In this document: positions 1-7,025 of the stretch, in pieces
Position numbering within the stretch: the stretch's first letter is position 1
How the letters are laid out: the number at the start of each line of letters is the position of its first letter
Assembly: GCA_945915085.1 (NCBI GenBank)
Contig: CAMEET010000003.1
Coordinates: 1-42,160 of the forward strand
DNA length: 42,160 bases
Reading direction: 5' to 3'
Source of the DNA: an uncultured Treponema sp.
GTDB taxonomy: Bacteria > Spirochaetota > Spirochaetia > Treponematales > Treponemataceae
The notes under the pieces: generated by a model
Database searches by the model: none
What the model was told of the DNA's origin: nothing
Seen by the model: only the letters and a program-made list of their open reading frames with translations
Translations under genes and position numbers: made by a program

Positions 1-79
1 GATAAACAAAACCGCGTCTTTTACAAAGACTGATAATTTTATCTAAAGTACACGCGTGTGTATCTTTTGTATTTGCCAT
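1..79 (-). CDS. glyS: Glycine--tRNA ligase, N-terminal fragment
   Basis: Only the first 26 codons lie in the window; the gene runs off the left edge. The translation begins MANTKDTHACTLDKIISLCK and continues RRGFVY. This matches the LDKIxSLxKRRGF(V/I)(Y/F) opening of the homodimeric glycyl-tRNA synthetase family, which charges tRNA-Gly in the cytoplasm. The ATG at 79 is preceded on the minus strand by a GAGG Shine-Dalgarno sequence about 7 nt upstream, which supports this start. A TTGTCT/TATAAT promoter lies about 55 bases further upstream. The family call rests on this short but characteristic N-terminus alone. Confidence 0.8.
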   Translation of the reverse strand, partial: MANTKDTHACTLDKIISLCKRRGFVY

Positions 80-134
80 TTTTTACCTCACTTTCGACTC
101 TGGCGTGGGCCGTTTTTGATATTTATAAAAATTA

Positions 135-163
135 ATTATACCATAAAAGATTGATTAAGACAA
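135..163 (-). promoter_or_regulatory. Predicted sigma70-type promoter of glyS
   Basis: On the minus strand TTGTCT (163-158) and TATAAT (140-135) are separated by 17 nt. Transcription would start near 128, giving a leader of roughly 48 nt with a normal Shine-Dalgarno site. The leader is too short for a T-box. Confidence 0.5.
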
Positions 164-188
164 TAAAGGGGAGATTTTTGGAAAATCA

Positions 189-250
189 AGATCTGTCCCC
201 AATTTAAAATTTCAGTTTCACATTTCAGGTCTGTCCCCAATTTAAAATTC
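189..250 (+). repeat. Direct repeat pair with GGTCTGTCCC core
   Basis: GATCTGTCCCCAATTTAAAA (190-209) and GGTCTGTCCCCAATTTAAAA (228-247) differ at one base; the match runs two bases further to 211 and 249. They lie 38 bp apart in the gap between glyS and the ABC importer. The same core occurs near 17457, 17602 and 42024-42087, so it is an interspersed motif. Confidence 0.8.
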
Positions 251-269
251 TCTCCAAAAACAATACATA

Positions 270-286
270 CCTACTATTTTAATAGG
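270..286. promoter_or_regulatory. 17-bp palindromic operator upstream of the iron importer
   Basis: CCTACTATTTTAATAGG is a near-perfect inverted repeat centred at 278, about 52 bp before the likely transcription start. A copy with 15/17 identity lies upstream of sufC (28795-28811). Sharing it between a ferric-type importer and the Fe-S operon suggests an iron- or Fe-S-responsive regulator. The protein is not identified. Confidence 0.6.
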
Positions 287-296
287 TAAACCTATT
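281..296. promoter_or_regulatory. DtxR/TroR-like metal operator candidate
   Basis: AATAGGTAAACCTATT is a perfect 7-2-7 inverted repeat. Its core TAGGTAAACCTA matches the DtxR/IdeR core TAGGTTAGCCTA at 10 of 12 positions. It overlaps the 17-bp palindrome on its left and the candidate -35 (295-300) on its right, a repressor-like position. Metal regulation by a DtxR-family protein such as TroR is inferred. Confidence 0.5.
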
Positions 297-323
297 TACT
301 TTTATTTGTTTTTAAGATAAATT
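295..323 (+). promoter_or_regulatory. Candidate promoter of the iron importer operon
   Basis: TTTACT (295-300), a 17-nt spacer and TAAATT (318-323) are each 4/6 matches to consensus. The -10 ends 7 nt before the ATG at 331, so the transcript would be nearly leaderless. There is no Shine-Dalgarno sequence. The hexamers are weak, as expected for a controlled promoter, so the assignment is tentative. Confidence 0.35.
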
Positions 324-330
324 GTGCATT

Positions 331-1335
331 ATGAAAAAAATAATTTTTGTTTTATTATCATTTTTATTTGTTACCACAATATTTTTCAGTTGCAAAAAAA
401 CTGAAAATGTTACTGAATTGAAAGTTTATTCTATTATACATGAAGAAGAAACTCTCGCTCTGACTAATCTTTTTACTGAAAAAACAGGAATTCCTGTAAA
501 TTTTCTGCGTGCTACAACTGGCGAACTTGTAAATCGCGTAATTTCAGAAAAAGATAATCCTCAGGCTGATATTCTGCTTGGAGGTGCTTCTTCTTATCAT
601 ATAAAAGCATCAAAAGAAGGTGCTCTTGAATCTTACAAATCACCATTAGCAAAAGATCTTCCTTTTTATGCCGTTGCACAGGATAATACTTGGACAGGTT
701 TTTGTGTATTAACTTTAGGAATTGGAATAAACGAAGAACGTTATGCAAAAAAGTTTCCTGACATTCCAGAACCAAAAACATGGGATGACTTATTGAATCC
801 TGCTTACATCGGTGAAATTGTACTGACAAATCCTGTTGCGTCTTCTACTGCATATTTATTTGTTCAGAATCAGCTTCAAAGACTTGGTTGGGATGAAGGC
901 TGGAATTATCTTTTGACACTAGCACCGCTTGTTGGTCAGTTCCCGGACAGTGGAAGCGCTCCAGCAAAACTGATTGGAACGGGCGAATATTCACTTGGAG
1001 TTTCCTATATTCATGCACTTACAAAATATAAAGCTGAAGGTTTTAAAGTCCGCATGATTGCTCCTCCTAAAACAGTTGGTGATGTTGACTGCATTTCTAT
1101 CATGAAAAATACAAAAAACTTAAAAGCTGCACAGAAATTTGTTGACTTTATGCTTTCGACAGAAGCACAGGAATTAATGAGTTCTATAGATTTTACAATT
1201 CCAGTAAATCCAAATGCAAAAGGTGCTGAAGGTTCTATTCCAGTTTCCACTCTGGAATTAATCGATTATGATGTAAAAAAAGCTTCTGAACAAAAAGATG
1301 AAGTTCTAAAAAAATGGACAGAAAATGTGAAATAA
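331..1335 (+). CDS. Ferric-iron-type ABC transporter substrate-binding lipoprotein
   Basis: This is a family 1 extracellular solute-binding protein of the FbpA/AfuA type, about 334 residues. It captures ligand outside the inner membrane and delivers it to the permease encoded next. The N-terminus has a basic MKK, a hydrophobic segment and a lipobox-like FFSC, followed by KKTE, so it is probably lipidated. The body has typical family blocks: an early LKVYSIIHEEE strand, the QADILLGG segment, and a WDDLLNPAYIGEIVLTNP segment. The ATG at 331 is preferred to an in-frame TTG at 322, because it gives a compact signal peptide and follows a candidate -10. Iron as ligand is inferred from family and from the operators upstream. 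Phosphonate or another anion is possible. Confidence 0.82.
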   Translation: MKKIIFVLLSFLFVTTIFFSCKKTENVTELKVYSIIHEEETLALTNLFTEKTGIPVNFLRATTGELVNRVISEKDNPQADILLGGASSYHIKASKEGALESYKSPLAKDLPFYAVAQDNTWTGFCVLTLGIGINEERYAKKFPDIPEPKTWDDLLNPAYIGEIVLTNPVASSTAYLFVQNQLQRLGWDEGWNYLLTLAPLVGQFPDSGSAPAKLIGTGEYSLGVSYIHALTKYKAEGFKVRMIAPPKTVGDVDCISIMKNTKNLKAAQKFVDFMLSTEAQELMSSIDFTIPVNPNAKGAEGSIPVSTLELIDYDVKKASEQKDEVLKKWTENVK

Positions 1336-3005
1336 CTCTGTCAGAAAAAAAGATTTCCTTTTGGGATTTTTTTAATGGCAAAAAAATTACAGGCAGCAAA
1401 ACATTTTATTTAATCTGGTTTGCTGTCTTCATTTTTTTATCTATATTTATCCTCTTTCCTTTGATTTGTGTTTTATTTTCTCCAAACATTGATGATTTTA
1501 AACATGTTTTTTCAATGCAAATCTGGAAAAAGGCAACATTAAACACTTTTTTGGAATGTATCTGTTCTTCTTCGCTTTCTGTTTTGATTGGGTTTATTTA
1601 TGCCTATGCTGTATACAAAACAAGAATTCCATTCAAAAAGTTTTTTTCGTTTATCCCTATTCTGCATTTGCTTACTCCGCCTTTTGTCGGAGGTCTTTCG
1701 TTTATTCTTTTACTTGGAAAACAGGGATTTATAACTCACACTCTTTTAGGTCTTGACATTTCACTTTATGGTTTTAGAGGACTTCTAATTGCTCAGACAC
1801 TTTGTTTTTTTCCTATTTCTTTTATGATTTGTGGAGAAGCTATTCAAGGAATTGATGATAATCTTATAAAAGCTTCAAAAAGTCTTGGAGCTGGTCATAT
1901 TAAAACTTTTTTTACAGTTTCACTGCCCATTTGTCTTCCTGCTATTTTCTCTTCCATGCTTTTTATTGCAGTTTCAGTGATGAGTGATTTTGGGAATCCT
2001 ATGATTGTGGGTGGAAGATTTCGCGTACTTGCCGTAGAAATTTATACTCAGCTCACAGGATGGATGAATTGGGGAACAAGTACTGTTCTGGGAATTATTT
2101 TGCTGATTCCTTCTATTATAATGTTCATTTTTCAAAACAGATTGACAAAGAAAAATCTTTTAAAAACTGCAACTGCTTCTATAAAAAAGAATTCTACAGA
2201 TGATGATGCTTTAAAATCATGCAGATTTGTAAAAGTTTTTATGACTATTTTTTGCATTTTTATATCAATTTGCGTTCTTTCGCAATTTATTGCAATAATC
2301 GCAGGAAGTTTTCAAAAACTTTGGGGAATAGACACCACTTTTACTCTAAAACATATTCAAAACCTGAAACGATGCACAAAAGAACTATCAAACAGTCTTC
2401 TATTTTCTGTGATTTCTGCGGCATTGAGTACAATCATTGCAGGTTTTTGTGTTTTTTTTGTGTACAGAACAAATTCTCCGCTGAAAAAATATTTTGATGT
2501 TTTATCTCAACTGCCTGCAGCAATTCCTGGAACATTATTCGGACTTGCAATTTCGATTGCGGCATCAAAAATCAAATTCACAAATTCTGCTTTTTTAATA
2601 ATCATAGCAATAACAATCGGTTTTATGCCATTTTCATTTCGTTCTATTGCATCAAAAGTAAGTCAGATAAATACATCGCTTGATGATGCTGCCTCTTCTT
2701 TAGGAGCAGGAAAAATCAAAACTTATTTTACTGTAATTTTGCCGCTTTCAAAAGGTGCTTTTTTTAATGCTTTTGTGTATAATTTTGTGCGCGGTGTGGG
2801 AACTATGAGTGCTGTTATTTTTCTTGTTTCGTTCAAAACTCCACTTGCTTCTATAAAAATCTTAAATCTTGCGGAACAGGGATTTTGGGGAGATGCTGCA
2901 GCACTTGCACTACTTTTGACACTAATCACTTTTGTCATAATCGGTTTGTGTAAATTTATTTTATTTTTATGGAGCAGATTTTGGATTGTAAAGAAATTGC
3001 ATTAA
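1314..3005 (+). CDS. Ferric-iron-type ABC transporter permease, two fused domains
   Basis: This inner-membrane permease of the FbpB type (563 residues) forms the translocation path. It contains two BPD_transp_1 domains in tandem. Each has an EAA-loop motif that contacts the ATPase: ASKSLGAGHIKTFFTVSLPI in the first half and DAASSLGAGKIKTYFTVILP in the second. About twelve hydrophobic segments are spread over the chain, as expected for the fused form. The ATG at 1314 overlaps the end of the binding-protein gene by 22 nt, implying translational coupling. The usual family size is 500-570 residues, so the gene is complete. Confidence 0.87.
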   Translation: MDRKCEITLSEKKISFWDFFNGKKITGSKTFYLIWFAVFIFLSIFILFPLICVLFSPNIDDFKHVFSMQIWKKATLNTFLECICSSSLSVLIGFIYAYAVYKTRIPFKKFFSFIPILHLLTPPFVGGLSFILLLGKQGFITHTLLGLDISLYGFRGLLIAQTLCFFPISFMICGEAIQGIDDNLIKASKSLGAGHIKTFFTVSLPICLPAIFSSMLFIAVSVMSDFGNPMIVGGRFRVLAVEIYTQLTGWMNWGTSTVLGIILLIPSIIMFIFQNRLTKKNLLKTATASIKKNSTDDDALKSCRFVKVFMTIFCIFISICVLSQFIAIIAGSFQKLWGIDTTFTLKHIQNLKRCTKELSNSLLFSVISAALSTIIAGFCVFFVYRTNSPLKKYFDVLSQLPAAIPGTLFGLAISIAASKIKFTNSAFLIIIAITIGFMPFSFRSIASKVSQINTSLDDAASSLGAGKIKTYFTVILPLSKGAFFNAFVYNFVRGVGTMSAVIFLVSFKTPLASIKILNLAEQGFWGDAAALALLLTLITFVIIGLCKFILFLWSRFWIVKKLH

Positions 3006-3964
3006 AAATTTCAAATGTCAGTTTTTCATATAAAAAAGGAACTCAGGCTATCAGCAAGTTAAATCTTGAAGTGCAGAAAGGAAGTTTTACTACTCTTCTT
3101 GGTGAAAGCGGTTGTGGAAAAACAACTATTCTTAAATTGATTTCAGGATTTTTGCAGCCAGATACAGGAACTATTGAAATTGACGGTGTAAATCAAAACA
3201 GAATTGAACCTGACAAAAGAAAAATTGCATTTGTTTTTCAAAATTATGCATTATTTCCACATCTTACTGTAAAACAGAATATTTTGTATGGTGTTAAAAA
3301 TAAAAAAAATGAAGATAACTGCAGAATTTTTGAAGATACTGTAAAATCGCTTAATCTGGAAGATTTTTTAACCCGCTATCCACACGAATTATCTGGTGGT
3401 CAGCAGCAAAGAGTTGCGCTGGCACGTTCGCTTGTTTTGAGTCCGAAAATTCTTTTAATGGACGAGCCGCTTTCAAGTTTGGACACAAAACTGCGGGAAA
3501 AAGTACGGGATGAATTAAAAGAAATTCAGCAGAAACTAAAAATCACGACTATCTACGTAACCCACGACAGGGAAGAAGCTTTGTCGCTTTCTGATAAAAT
3601 TGCTGTCATTCATGATGGAAAGATTTTGCAGGAAGGGAGTCCAAAAGAACTTTATTTTACTCCAAAAAATCAATATACAGCTGATTTTATAGGACATGCG
3701 AATTTTTTAACTAATAATGAAAACACTTTTCTGGTGCGTCCGCAATGGTTTTCTCTTTGTGATGATGAAGAAAATGATTTGCACGGTAAAATTGAAGAAA
3801 TCACATTTTTGGGCGATACAACAAGACTTATAATTAATCTTGCCGATAAAAACTTATTTACAAGTACACAGAATTTGATTGTCGATTTACCAACAATTAT
3901 CTGCGAAGATTTGAAAAAAGAAAATTCTATTTTTCTGAAAATATTAAAAAAATGGAAATTCTAA
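2969..3964 (+). CDS. Ferric-iron-type ABC transporter ATP-binding protein
   Basis: This 331-residue ATPase powers the importer and belongs to the FbpC/PotA-like group. It shows a Walker A (GESGCGKT), a Q-loop region (FVFQNYALFPHL), the LSGGQQQR signature, a Walker B (ILLMDEPLSSLD) and an H-loop (YVTHDREEAL). A C-terminal TOBE-like part of about 90 residues (HGKIEEITFLGDTTRLIINL) follows. The start overlaps the permease gene by 37 nt, so all three genes form one compact unit. The sirtuin gene converges from the other strand with only 24 nt between the stop codons, and no clear terminator is visible there. Confidence 0.88.
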   Translation: MEQILDCKEIALKISNVSFSYKKGTQAISKLNLEVQKGSFTTLLGESGCGKTTILKLISGFLQPDTGTIEIDGVNQNRIEPDKRKIAFVFQNYALFPHLTVKQNILYGVKNKKNEDNCRIFEDTVKSLNLEDFLTRYPHELSGGQQQRVALARSLVLSPKILLMDEPLSSLDTKLREKVRDELKEIQQKLKITTIYVTHDREEALSLSDKIAVIHDGKILQEGSPKELYFTPKNQYTADFIGHANFLTNNENTFLVRPQWFSLCDDEENDLHGKIEEITFLGDTTRLIINLADKNLFTSTQNLIVDLPTIICEDLKKENSIFLKILKKWKF

Positions 3965-3988
3965 CTATACTTAAAAAATCACTGCCGC

Positions 3989-4735
3989 TTACAAATGAAG
4001 AGCCCCCAAAACTTCTCCAAGTGATTCGTGAAATACCAGATTTGCTTTATAATCTGCCATAGTTTGTGATTTATTTATGAGTATCAGATTTTTTCCATGA
4101 AAATAATCAATAAAACTTGCAGCAGGATAAACTATCAGCGAAGTTCCACCAATGATAAGCGTATCAGCATTGTGAATTGCGTTTATAGCTCCTTCTACGA
4201 CATAATCATCAAGGCCTTCTTCATAAAGAACGACATCTGGTTTTATAAGACTTTTACAATCACATAGAGGAAGTCCGTTGTTTTCATTTTCGCTTTCAAT
4301 TATCTTTTTTTCTGAATAAAACTTATGACATTTTGTACAATAATTACGCAAAACGCTTCCATGAAGTTCAAAAACATTTTTGCTGCCTGCCATCTGATGA
4401 AGTCCATCAATATTCTGGGTTACAATTGCCTTGAGTTTTCCTTTATCTTCCATTTGTGCAAGAACTTTATGAGTAGTATTCGGTTTCGCATCAGGATAAA
4501 GCATTTTTTTGCGATAAAATCTGTAAAATTCTTTTGTATCTTTTTCAAAAAATGTGTGACTCAAGATTTGCTCAGGAGGAAATTTCCACTGTTGATAATA
4601 TAATCCGTCAACACTTCGAAAATCAGGAATTCCGCTTTCAGTGCTGACTCCAGCACCACCAAAAAAAACAATATTTGAACTTTCATCATAGATTTTCTGA
4701 AAGAGTTTAAGTTTTTCTTTTGATTCTTCATTCAT
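3989..4735 (-). CDS. cobB: NAD-dependent protein deacylase, Sir2 family
   Basis: This 248-residue sirtuin removes acyl groups from lysines using NAD. Visible motifs are GAGVSTESGIPDFRS (NAD binding), TQNIDGLHQMAGS (catalytic core), the catalytic His in ELHGS, and GGTSLIVYPAAS near the end. The structural zinc site is CTKC followed by CDC, so the second pair is C-x-C rather than the more common C-x2-C. The ATG at 4735 is chosen over an in-frame upstream start at 4753: a TATAAT ends 6 nt before it and there is no Shine-Dalgarno site, which fits a leaderless transcript. Its substrate cannot be told from the neighbours. Confidence 0.88.
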   Translation of the reverse strand: MNEESKEKLKLFQKIYDESSNIVFFGGAGVSTESGIPDFRSVDGLYYQQWKFPPEQILSHTFFEKDTKEFYRFYRKKMLYPDAKPNTTHKVLAQMEDKGKLKAIVTQNIDGLHQMAGSKNVFELHGSVLRNYCTKCHKFYSEKKIIESENENNGLPLCDCKSLIKPDVVLYEEGLDDYVVEGAINAIHNADTLIIGGTSLIVYPAASFIDYFHGKNLILINKSQTMADYKANLVFHESLGEVLGALHL

Positions 4736-4741
4736 ATTTTT

Positions 4742-4770
4742 ATTATAAATCACAAATTAAAAAAAATAAA
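4742..4770 (-). promoter_or_regulatory. Leaderless-type promoter of the sirtuin gene
   Basis: A perfect TATAAT (4747-4742) sits 6 nt before the ATG at 4735. The matching -35 position (4770-4765) is TTTATT, a poor match. The expected transcription start falls on or next to the start codon. Confidence 0.5.
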
Positions 4771-4859
4771 TGGCTGAAATGTTTGTTAAAAAGTTGGAAA
4801 TGGAATTTTGTAATGAAGTTTAATAAAGGTGTTTTGAAATGATGATGTAATGAAATTTT

Positions 4860-4890
4860 AAAACACCCAGCGCATTTTACCGGGTGTTTT
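4860..4890 (-). terminator. Hairpin terminator after argG
   Basis: AAAACACCC (4860-4868) and GGGTGTTTT (4882-4890) form a perfect 9-bp stem with a 13-nt loop. It lies 18 bp past the argG stop codon. The T-rich 3' arm serves as the U-tract. Confidence 0.7.
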
Positions 4891-4908
4891 TGGACTTAAA
4901 AGGTTATG

Positions 4909-6174
4909 CTACTCTGTTGGACGTTTTTTCAAGTTTTTGCTTTCTGCAATTGCCTGACCTTCGCCAACTTTCTGTTCCATCATTGCTCGAACTTTCAAAG
5001 GAAGTCCTGCGAGTGTGATGAATCCCTGAGCATCTTTGTGATTGTAAAGTTCACCTGTTGTAAATGAAGCAATTGATTCGTTGTAAAGGCTGTATTTTGA
5101 ACCAGAACCTGCACCACGAATTGCACCTTTTACTACTTTTACTTTAGCCCAACCTGTAACAGTTTCTTCAGCTTTATCAATAAAAGCCATACATGAATCC
5201 ATCAAAGTTGTGAACCATTTTCCATCGTAAATGAGTTCCGACATTCTTAAAGAAACCTGCTGTTTAAAATGATATGTTTCGCGGTCAAGACAAATGTGAT
5301 CCATCATTCTGTGAGCAAAATAAAGGATTGATCCGCCTGGAGTTTCGTAAACACCACGGCTTTTCATCCCGACAAAGCGGTTTTCACAGATGTCAACAAG
5401 TCCAACTCCATTGCGTCCGCCAATTATGTTCAGTTCGTTCAACAAATCAAGAGCATTCATCTTTTTGCCGTTCAAACCTACAGGAATTCCTTTTTCGAAA
5501 TCGATTGTAACATATTCACCTTCATTCGGAGCTTCTTCAGGAACAACTGTATTTTTTAGCATATGTTTATAATTTGGTTCATTTTCAGTTTTTTCCAACT
5601 CAAGACCTTCATGACTTAAATGCCAGATATTTTCATCGCGAGAATATGACTGGTCTTTTTTCATTGGAACTTCAAGTCCACGGTCTTCAAGATATTTGAT
5701 TTCAGCTTCACGGCTATCCATGTTCCATTTGTCATCTCGCCATGCAGCGATTACTTTCAAATCTGGGGCAAACGCTTTGATACCAAATTCAAATCGAACC
5801 TGATCATTTCCTTTTCCTGTTGCACCATGACAAATTGCAACAGCTTTTTCTTGACGAGCATATTCTACAAGAATTTTTGCAATCAGCGGGCGGGCTGTCG
5901 AAGTTCCCAAAAGATATTCATCTTCATAAACTGCATTTGCTTTGAGCGCAGGCCAAATGTATTCTTCTATATATTCCTGACGAGCATCAACAACATAACA
6001 TGCAGAAGCACCAGTTTTTAAAGCACGATTTTTGATTGTTTCCCAGTCGTCGCCTTGACCGACATCGATACAAACTGCAATTACATCATAATTGTAATTC
6101 TCTTTTAGCCAAGGAATGATAACAGTTGTATCAAGTCCACCAGAATAAGCTAAAACTACTTTGTCATTTGCCAT
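4909..6174 (-). CDS. argG: Argininosuccinate synthase
   Basis: This cytoplasmic enzyme joins citrulline and aspartate with ATP to give argininosuccinate, the penultimate step of arginine synthesis. The 421-residue protein starts MANDKVVLAYSGGLDTTVII, with the ATP pyrophosphatase P-loop SGGLDTT. It also carries GATGKGNDQVRFEFG and the C-terminal YNESIASFTTG segment of the family. An upstream extension to 6234 is possible, but the ATG at 6174 has an AGAGG Shine-Dalgarno sequence 7 nt before it and matches the family N-terminus. No other arg gene is adjacent. Two ArgR-box-like palindromes overlap the promoter, suggesting arginine repression. Confidence 0.95.
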   Translation of the reverse strand: MANDKVVLAYSGGLDTTVIIPWLKENYNYDVIAVCIDVGQGDDWETIKNRALKTGASACYVVDARQEYIEEYIWPALKANAVYEDEYLLGTSTARPLIAKILVEYARQEKAVAICHGATGKGNDQVRFEFGIKAFAPDLKVIAAWRDDKWNMDSREAEIKYLEDRGLEVPMKKDQSYSRDENIWHLSHEGLELEKTENEPNYKHMLKNTVVPEEAPNEGEYVTIDFEKGIPVGLNGKKMNALDLLNELNIIGGRNGVGLVDICENRFVGMKSRGVYETPGGSILYFAHRMMDHICLDRETYHFKQQVSLRMSELIYDGKWFTTLMDSCMAFIDKAEETVTGWAKVKVVKGAIRGAGSGSKYSLYNESIASFTTGELYNHKDAQGFITLAGLPLKVRAMMEQKVGEGQAIAESKNLKKRPTE

Positions 6175-6199
6175 AATAAACCTCTTTTTGTCATTATTT

Positions 6200-6213
6200 G
6201 CATAAATATACAA
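6200..6213. promoter_or_regulatory. ARG-box-like palindrome, start-site proximal
   Basis: TGCATAAATATACA overlaps the predicted argG transcription start (about 6209). It matches 12 of 14 positions of the second box 30 bp away and has the TGnATAnnTATnCA form typical of ArgR/AhrC sites. That an ArgR exists in this organism is inferred. Confidence 0.5.
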
Positions 6214-6215
6214 AA

Positions 6216-6244
6216 AATATATATTTTTTTGCAAAAATATGCAA
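6216..6244 (-). promoter_or_regulatory. Predicted promoter of argG
   Basis: TTGCAT (6244-6239), a 17-nt spacer and TATATT (6221-6216) lie on the minus strand. Transcription would start near 6209, giving a leader of about 35 nt with a normal Shine-Dalgarno site. One ARG-like box covers the -35/spacer and another covers the start site. Confidence 0.55.
6230..6243. promoter_or_regulatory. ARG-box-like palindrome, -35 proximal
   Basis: TGCAAAAATATGCA overlaps the -35 and spacer of the argG promoter. It is centred 30 bp, about three helical turns, from the box at 6200-6213, a spacing suited to a multimeric repressor. Confidence 0.5.
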
Positions 6245-6360
6245 GTAATTTTACAAAATTGACAAAAAATTGTGTGTTTTTTTGTTTTTTATACAAACCG
6301 GGTTCAAAAAAGGATTAAAAAAGTTTTCTATTTTACCGATAAATCAGAAGATTTTAGTCA

Positions 6361-6966
6361 TCAGATTTTTTGAATCTGTAAATCTATTTGATTTTTTATA
6401 TCTTTTTCCAAATCTACTTCAAAAGAAAAATCTTGATTTCTGGTGTTTATTCTGTTTATCTGGATTGAAAGATTCTGTCTGTTTTTTTGGATTTTCCATT
6501 GGAATGTTTCACCAAGTTTTTTATCAAGATATGCTTCAATAAAAAAGGCAGCAAAATTCTGTTGTTTTTGAATAATCTGTTTAGTTTCTTTTAACTGTAA
6601 AAGCTGTTCAGTTAAATCTTTTCTGTGTAATAAAAAATCTTCAATATCTTTAAAAGGATTATTCGGGAATTTTGCATCTGCAATTTTGATTAAATCACCG
6701 TCTGAACGCTGTAAAAAAGAAAGTTTTGTCTGATTTTGCACAAAAAGACGAAGTTTCACGTCCTGTGTCACGAAAAATTCAAGCGAACAGTGATTTGCAC
6801 TGCATGTTGTTTCGACAACAAGTTCTGGATGCAGAAGTTTAAACTCTTCAAACTTTTTTTCACATTCAGACATAAAAAGTCTGTCAGAATCTTTTCTCAA
6901 AAGATTGTTTTTTTGCATTGCAGAAATCTGTTCTTTCCAAAAATCAGATTCAATATCATCAAACAT
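6361..6966 (-). CDS. Hypothetical protein, last gene of a MoxR-VWA operon
   Basis: I do not recognise this 201-residue protein. It has no signal peptide and no membrane segment. The middle (about residues 105-150, FKDIEDFLLHRKDLTEQLLQLKETKQ...) looks helical and possibly coiled. The C-terminus is rich in charged and Asn/Gln residues and reads like alternating beta strands. A Shine-Dalgarno sequence GGAGG lies 10 nt before the ATG. It is 59 nt downstream of the VWA gene on the same strand and is probably co-transcribed with it and the MoxR ATPase, so an accessory role with those two is the only contextual clue. Confidence 0.7.
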   Translation of the reverse strand: MFDDIESDFWKEQISAMQKNNLLRKDSDRLFMSECEKKFEEFKLLHPELVVETTCSANHCSLEFFVTQDVKLRLFVQNQTKLSFLQRSDGDLIKIADAKFPNNPFKDIEDFLLHRKDLTEQLLQLKETKQIIQKQQNFAAFFIEAYLDKKLGETFQWKIQKNRQNLSIQINRINTRNQDFSFEVDLEKDIKNQIDLQIQKI

Positions 6967-7025
6967 AGTTTAAAACCTCCAGTTTTACGGTAATGCAAGA
7001 ACTCTCTCAAAAAGTTTGATTTTTA

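Noticed and set aside
322..330. TTG start for the substrate-binding lipoprotein
   Set aside because: It adds only LCI to the signal peptide and has no Shine-Dalgarno site; the ATG at 331 fits better.
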